Shown here one piece after another: positions 8,589 through 12,451 of a stretch of 12,451 bases of DNA; position 1 is the first letter of the stretch; every line of letters starts with the position of its first letter. The translations under genes and the position numbers were made by a program. The stretch covers positions 683,481 to 695,931 of the forward strand of contig MU646433.1 in the NCBI GenBank assembly GCA_026770585.1, written 5' to 3'. The notes beneath the pieces were generated by a model that saw only the letters and a program-made list of their open reading frames with translations, had not been told where the DNA came from and did not search any database. Source of the DNA: Baffinella frigidus. Its lineage: Eukaryota; Cryptophyceae; Cryptomonadales; Baffinellaceae.

Positions 8589-8663
8589 GTCAAGCGCGGG
8601 CGAGTTTCTGCAGTTGGGTGGATGTGGGCGGGGAGTGCTGCGATGTGCACAGTCTTGGTAACA

Positions 8664-8691
8664 GCTCTCCACTAGGCGTCTAGTGGAGAGC
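8664..8691. repeat. Perfect hairpin, 12-bp arms and 4-nt loop
   Basis: GCTCTCCACTAG (8664-8675) pairs exactly with CTAGTGGAGAGC (8680-8691). It begins six bases after a possible splice donor (TTG|GTAACA at 8658) of the BTB gene. It may be a small foldback insertion in an intron or a structured RNA element. Confidence 0.7.
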
Positions 8692-8767
8692 AGCCAACAG
8701 AGTGCGGCCAGACGTGACATTACCTGCCTGGATAAATCCTGACGCATAATGCCGCCGGCAGGTGCAG

Positions 8768-8907
8768 TCTATGGGGGGGGGCTTGCATCAGCTGGCAGAG
8801 CACGTGGGAGATGATGGGAGGACTGTGCGCGCTGTGGGTCGAATTCCCGCGGGCAGGTTCGTCCAATTCCTCTCTCTGCTCCCTGGATCCTGTCAGGTTC
8901 CGAAACG
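8768..8907 (+). CDS. Possible exon of the BTB gene, phase unresolved
   Basis: An open stretch after a CAG acceptor at 8765-8767. One phase reads GLHQLAEHVGDDGRTVRAVG then IPAGRFVQFLSLLPG; another phase is also open. It ends next to a strong donor (GGG|GTGAGC) inside the perfect hairpin at 8908-8954. Without a homologue I cannot decide the phase. Confidence 0.3.
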
Positions 8908-8954
8908 GGGTGAGCAGAGCAGTCACTCTCTTGGAGTGACTGCTCTGCTCACCC
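8908..8954. repeat. Perfect 21-bp hairpin overlapping a splice donor
   Basis: Two exact 21-nt arms (8908-8928 and 8934-8954) flank a 5-nt loop, TCTTG. The left arm starts GGGTGAGCAGAGC and therefore contains the consensus-like donor GTGAGC. It sits directly after a possible exon of the BTB gene. As RNA it would be a very stable stem. Confidence 0.85.
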
Positions 8955-9068
8955 ATTTCCAGGCCGATTCTTGAGGGCCAAGCCGATGTTTTTTATATAT
9001 ATTTTTTTGGTATCTAGGCATCTCCGATGATGACCTGTGAGTTACGCGCGAAAACACCGCGCTTACAG

Positions 9069-9240
9069 GCACGTGGTGGAGGTGTGCGGAGAGCTGGAGA
9101 CGTCGACAGATGGCACGGACGGCACCCTGGCAAACTCCCCGCACCGCAAGCACGGGGTGGTGTGGGGGCCCTCACGCGTCGAGGTATGGCGGTACCCGTA
9201 CGAGGCTGGGGTGGCATCATGGGCCGAATCACTCGACACT
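9069..9240 (+). CDS. Possible exon of the BTB gene
   Basis: Starts after the acceptor GCTTACAG (9061-9068) and reads HVVEVCGELETSTDG, then HRKHGVVWGPSRVEVWRYPYE in an open frame that continues to 9324. The composition and the acceptor are exon-like, but I recognise no domain and cannot fix the 3' end; a donor at about 9210 (GGG|GTGGCA) is possible. Confidence 0.35.
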
Positions 9241-9433
9241 ACGCGACCCTGCGAGCTGGTACCTCGCCCTCCCCCCGACACCAACAAACGCGTGGCAACA
9301 GCGCAGCTAGACTCCACGACATGAAACACCATTTTGTTCTAACCGAAATGAGCATGTGTCTCCCTGACCATTTTTCTAGCCCCGCCGCTCTCTCTCTTTG
9401 GTGTGTGCGTTGCTGACGCGAACCTGGCGCAGG

Positions 9434-9707
9434 CCCCTGGAAATCTGAAGGAGTGGAGCGGCGGCGGCGCACCTTTCGATGCACAGGTGCAGCTTCATCC
9501 CAGTCAGGGCAGCAAGCGCGCGCAGGGAACATCTTGTCATCTAGTGTCGTTTGCACCATTTGTCAGATTCCTGGAGCCAAGCAATCTGACAGTCGAGATC
9601 GCGGAGATCTGTTCAATCCACTCTCTTCTTGCACTATCGCCGATCGAAAAGGTCTTCGGGACGCGGCCCTGACCTGGATGAGAATTGATCAAACAAAGAC
9701 ACGGTGA
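9434..9707 (+). CDS. Possible last exon of the BTB gene
   Basis: Starts after ctGGCGCAG near 9433. One frame reads APGNLKEWSGGGAPFDAQVQ and then SNLTVEIAEIC before stopping at 9672. The adjacent frame reads ADRKGLRDAALTWMRI and stops at 9707. The last part (from 9582) is homologous to 7176-7291. The pattern NLTVE.AEI...LRDAALTW is reminiscent of a BACK-type helical region behind BTB domains, which would need a phase change between the two halves. This is inference from short motifs only. Confidence 0.3.
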
Positions 9708-9735
9708 GAAAGTTGATCTGTTCTAAAGTTGACAT
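9582..9735 (+). promoter_or_regulatory. Duplicated upstream region of BTB copy 2
   Basis: Matches 7176-7332 at an offset of about 2.4 kb. The conserved words include GCGGCCCTGACCTGGAT, AAGACACG and GAGAAAGTTGATC. It lies 150 bp ahead of the ATG of copy 2 and presumably was its promoter. The far side may also hold the 3' end of copy 1, so genes in the array would be closely packed head to tail. Confidence 0.5.
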
Positions 9736-9881
9736 CCTTTAAGTTGTCACATTGACTTTCACCTCAATTTGAACTTCATCTCAATTTGAACTTTATTTCA
9801 AATTTGCAGGGAAGAACACAAACAAAGCTCGGCGTTTTTGTGTTCTTCTCTGCCTCTTCCCCCCGTCCTCCCTCTTCCATC

Positions 9882-10113
9882 ATGACCATGCAAGGCGTTC
9901 CCGCAAAATCTGTGCGCATTCGCGTCGGTGGTGAGGAGTTTGAGGCAAGTAAGGACACCCTGCTCAAACACAGCAGTATCTCGCTCATAAGAAACTGCCC
10001 TCCCCTAGCTAGGACCACCGTAAGCATAGGCCAATATGTAGGATCCGGAGGGGGGGCGCTTTCTTATGAGCGAGGTACCCCTCTACCCGGGCTCAATTTT
10101 CGAGACGCTGCTC
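9882..10113 (+). pseudogene. BTB/T1 gene copy 2, first exon broken by a foldback element
   Basis: Begins MTMQGVPAKSVRIRVGGEEF and continues EASKDTLLK, close to copy 1 (MQSTPAHFVRIRVGGEEFEA, EASEDTLLN). After CTGCTCAAA the match stops at a foldback element (9971-10083). It resumes at 10086 with CCCGGGCTCAATTTTCGAGACGCTGCTC, matching copy 1 CCCGGGCTCCGTTTTCGAGGCGCTGCTC. The insertion changes the reading and removes the domain core. No counterpart of copy 1 exon 2 (DRDPKRF) is seen downstream. It is therefore non-functional as a BTB gene. Confidence 0.8.
9971..10083. mobile_element. MITE-like foldback element, family B, inserted in BTB copy 2
   Basis: The inverted ends are 9971-9994 (ending CTCGCTCATAAGAAA) and 10060-10083 (starting TTTCTTATGAGCGAG). 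They agree at 20 of 24 positions, including 14 perfect inner bases. Comparison with the intact copy 1 brackets the insertion between CTCAAACA and TACCCGGG. A 2-bp target duplication (CA/TA) is possible but not proven. It has no coding capacity. A second copy in opposite orientation lies at 10521-10641. Confidence 0.8.
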
Positions 10114-10520
10114 AAACCTCTCCCGACACACCGTTGTAACACTGGTAGAGCGTCGCATGCCCAAAATATGTTGATTCTGAAACTAGGGTGTCCGCCCCTT
10201 CATCCCCGAACTCGGGTGTCCGCAACACGACGGAGTGTCTGCGAAACGTCCGTTGACAGACCGAGACCCTCCGCAGGAACTGGGCGCGATGGTCGAGGCT
10301 CTCTCCGGCGCTGTCTACTTTTGAACCTCCCGTCGCATCGCTACATTATCCGGTGCAGAGGACATTATTTTGTGGGGATGCGGGCTCGTGCGAGTTGTGC
10401 GAGGAAAACAACATGTAGAGTCTCGTCCGAGGGGGGTTGTCGGAAAAGCAGAGTCTCTGGTCGTATCCGCGAATACAAGAATGATTCCCACGAAGCTGTG
10501 GCGCGGTGTCTCTGCTGTAC
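10114..10520. other. Gene-poor stretch between the two foldback elements
   Basis: No gene is supported. The word GTGTCCGC recurs near 10189 and 10209. A short match to copy 1 exon 2 (TTGACAGA...GAGACCCT near 10252) might be a decayed trace of the BTB gene, but it is too short to rely on. Confidence 0.35.
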
Positions 10521-10641
10521 AGAGGTTCCTCGCTCATAAGAAACCGCCCCCCCCCTAGGACCCTACAGTGGGGCTATGCCTAAGGCCCTACGGTGGTCAT
10601 AGCTAGGAGGTGGGAGTTTTTTAATGAGCGAGGTACCCCTC
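10521..10641. mobile_element. MITE-like foldback element, family B, second copy
   Basis: Ends AGAGGTTCCTCGCTCAT (10521-10537) and ATGAGCGAGGTACCCCTC (10624-10641) are inverted copies. The asymmetric interior (CCTAGGACCCTACAGTGG ... CCCTACGGTGGTCATAGCTAG) matches the reverse complement of the interior of the element at 9971. The two copies were therefore inserted in opposite orientations. No transposase. Confidence 0.75.
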
Positions 10642-11244
10642 AACCACCCGCGAGAACCGGCCGTGTTCGGAAACCGATAATCGCCGCCGTGCCGGGAAGT
10701 GAGGCTGTGTCGGGAAAAGGGGCGCTGAGACAGCTGCTTAAGACGCGAACACGGTGATGACATCGGCGTTTTACCAACACACGCATCAAGGTTTCCCCGG
10801 TCACATTTCGTCGTCCTCGTGCGCGGCGTTTGCGGAAGCCTCTGGCGGACACGCTTCTGAGGGCGCCACCACCTGGGGTGCAGGTTCTCGTTTCAGTAAG
10901 GCTCATAGACTGTTGTATCTCTCAACGCAACGGCTGAGGGCCTACCTAGAACCTGTATCGGGAGTAATAAAGAAGAAGAAGTTCTCGTGTTGAGGGATTT
11001 TCAGGACGCGTACAATCGCCGCAGGTCTCGGTCAAACAAGGCCTGCACGGGCGGGAATGCTTTCCGGCAATGTTGGTTGGGGGGAGTAAACGGGTGTTTG
11101 CTCTAGGGCGAGTAAACGAGTGTTTGCTCCAGAGCGGCAGTAAAACGGGCGGTTGCGAGTCAACGGGTGTTTGCTCTAAGGCGGCAACCTTGCGAAGACC
11201 CGATAGCTGTCCTGGGGCGGATTACCAACTGGGCTAGCTCATCA
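10642..11244. other. Intergenic stretch without a supported gene
   Basis: Open frames on both strands are short and unrecognised. It probably includes the 3' UTR of the minus-strand gene at 11245. A short four-copy minisatellite sits at 11084-11186. Confidence 0.4.
11084..11186. repeat. Minisatellite of about 26 bp, four degenerate copies
   Basis: Successive units read GAGTAAACGGGTGTTTGCTC, GAGTAAACGAGTGTTTGCTC, a shortened CAGTAAAACGGGCGGTTGC, and GAGTCAACGGGTGTTTGCTC, separated by TAGGGC/CAGAGCGG-like spacers. It lies close to the 3' end of the cofactor C-like gene. Confidence 0.65.
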
Positions 11245-11909
11245 CTATTCATCCAACACGCAGTGGCAACAGTTGCTCAGGCGAGGGCGGGAGAGCACCG
11301 TGGCCGCGCGGAGGTCCTCCGGGAGGATGGACCAGTTGGGAGATTGCTGCGCTCTCAGCCAGTTGAAGTCCTCCACCTGAAAGAGGGTGAGAGAGTTGCT
11401 GAGAGGGAGAGGGAGAGCGAGACAGAGACATACAGCGGGAAAGATGGAGAGAGAGCGAGCGGGAGAGAGAGGGGGAGAGAGAGAGAGGGAGAGAGATCGA
11501 GAGTTCAAGTGTGTTAGCTATTGGCGTATTAGTGTGTCCGTGTCTTGTCCGTGTGTTGATGCGCGTGTGCGGGTGACGAGCGAGAGAGAAAGAGCGAGAG
11601 AGACTCAAGTGAGATGGAAAGATACAGAGAGACAGAGAAAATCAGAGAGAGACAGAGAGATACAGAGGGGGACAGGGAGCCGGGAGTGACACACAGAGGG
11701 AGATAGGGAGATGGAGCGGGTGGGCAGGGGGACAGTGTTGCGTCAATCACACGAGTCACTCTCTAGTCTGACGCTACTCCAGCTCTCGGTTCTTCTCAAA
11801 GTCCGCTGAGAATCCAAGATAGGGCTGCTGGGAATGCACGGCGAGGGTACCTTGGCCCACATGCCACTGTCCGTCGTCAGCTTCAGCTCGCCGAGCTGGC
11901 TCTCCTGAC
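11245..11909 (-). CDS. TBCC: Tubulin-folding cofactor C-like protein, last two exons (partial)
   Basis: The last exon is 11376-11245. It follows CTCTTTCAG and reads VEDFNWLRAQQSPNWSILPE, then a 22-residue tail to a TAG stop. The preceding exon is 11909-11851 (or starts at 11904). It reads ESQLGELKLTTDSGMWAK and ends AAG|GTACCC; phases join to give WAK-VEDFNW. The motif (V)(D/E)DFNWL...SPNWS(I)LPE is the C-terminal signature I associate with cofactor C, the protein that stimulates GTP hydrolysis by beta-tubulin in the tubulin-folding complex. The catalytic C-CAP domain should lie upstream, beyond the window. The 474-bp intron between the exons is full of GA-rich sequence. Identification rests on about 20 residues. 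Confidence 0.6.
11380..11715. repeat. GA-rich microsatellite tract in the cofactor C-like intron
   Basis: Mostly GAGAGA, GGGAGA and GACAGA words on the + strand, interrupted by a GTGT-rich patch near 11520-11570. On the sense strand of the minus gene it is a very long CT tract directly before the 3' splice site at 11379-11377, so it doubles as an oversized polypyrimidine tract. Confidence 0.75.
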
Positions 11910-11911
11910 CT

Positions 11912-12246
11912 GTTCCCCACCAATTTCAATTCAGTGTTAGGGGCAAAGACGATTTAAAGTGTAGAAGCACGACCGCGCACGAGACATAAGTGGAGATGGA
12001 AAGTGGAAAGGGGCCATCAGTGCCTGCGCCTGGTGACAGCCCTGTGCGTGAAAGAAAACAAGATACCATCTGCCCTGCCCGACACCAGGCTCGATCCCCT
12101 CATCGAGCATGCACATGTCAGCGTGCAGTGGCCTGGTAGCTACAGCGTATGTGCGAAGATGTTTTTCGAATGATCAAGTAACGCGATCCTCCCGCCAGCA
12201 ATAGCAGGCCAGGCTCCGCGAAAAGAGGGGGGCGGGAAGAGTTTCG
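11912..12246. other. Probable intron sequence of the cofactor C-like gene
   Basis: No exon can be supported on either strand here. If the exon at 11851-11909 is real, this stretch is upstream intron as read on the minus strand and continues into the telomere-type repeats at the right edge. Confidence 0.4.
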
Positions 12247-12451
12247 GATATGGGGTTTGGGGTTTGGGTTGTGGGTTTTGGGGTTTGGGATTTGGGGTTT
12301 GGGGTTTGGGGTTTAGGTCTAAGTGTTTAGGGTCAAGGGTTCAGGGTTTGGGGTTTGGGGTTTGGGGTTTAGGGTTTAGGGTTCAGGGTTTAGGGTTTAG
12401 GGTTTAGGGTTTAGGGTTTAGGGTTTAGGGTTAAGGGGTTATGGCTTAGGG
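12247..12451. repeat. TTTAGGG/TTTGGGG interstitial array at the right edge
   Basis: The left part is mainly TTTGGGG with variants, and the right part is mainly TTTAGGG, with six or more perfect units at about 12385-12430. The array runs off the window. It reads CCCTAAA on the sense strand of the minus-strand gene, as do the arrays inside EBP1 introns. It is probably intronic rather than a chromosome end, because minus-strand exons with proper splice sites lie to its left. Confidence 0.8.

Noticed and set aside
8211-8747. 178-codon open frame on the minus strand, and a similar one at 7669-8157
   Set aside because: Both are shadows of the plus-strand BTB-gene exons in GC-rich sequence, with no recognisable motif.
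10252-10290. Trace of BTB exon 2 in copy 2
   Set aside because: Only a short interrupted word match (TTGACAGA..GAGACCCT), with no DRDPKRF-like reading; not enough to annotate.
10754-10993. 79-codon open frame on the + strand
   Set aside because: No motif, no splice or promoter context and no copy elsewhere in the window.

Overview
The window is nuclear DNA from a eukaryotic microbe with spliced genes. Its genes have canonical GT-AG introns, GC-rich exons and many copies of the TTTAGGG/CCCTAAA heptamer, the plant and algal type of telomere repeat. An alga or related protist fits best; I cannot name the species from sequence alone.

Layout. Bases 1-350 hold a short perfect hairpin and a small foldback element. 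Bases 350-1760 are a long, decayed CCCTAAA-like heptamer field with almost no G on the + strand. Bases 1760-3480 show no gene but carry dispersed repeats, a decayed foldback copy and a 49-bp duplication. A complete seven-exon gene on the minus strand (3499-7057) encodes a 374-residue EBP1/PA2G4-like protein, a non-catalytic relative of methionine aminopeptidase. Two of its six introns contain telomere-type repeats close to the 3' splice site.

About 430 bp from the EBP1 start, a plus-strand gene begins at 7485. It encodes a KCTD-type BTB (T1) domain split over two exons. Several further exon-like open stretches follow to about 9707; their joins are only partly resolved and include one apparent reading-phase shift. 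A second copy of the BTB start, with its promoter, lies 2.4 kb downstream (9882). Its BTB coding sequence is broken by a roughly 113-bp foldback element, so it is a pseudogene. The sequence just upstream of the first BTB gene also matches the sequence just upstream of the second, so the array probably once had another member where EBP1's promoter now lies.

Bases 10114-11240 are gene-poor, with a second foldback element in opposite orientation and a small minisatellite. At the right edge the last two exons of a minus-strand gene are visible (11245-11909). Their C-terminal motif resembles tubulin-folding cofactor C. The rest of that gene lies in or beyond a TTTAGGG/TTTGGGG-rich stretch that ends the window.

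EBP1 (ribosome and growth-related) and cofactor C (tubulin folding) are housekeeping genes with no evident functional link. The striking features are telomere-type repeats inside host introns, a decaying BTB tandem array, and a family of short foldback elements, one of which disrupted a gene.
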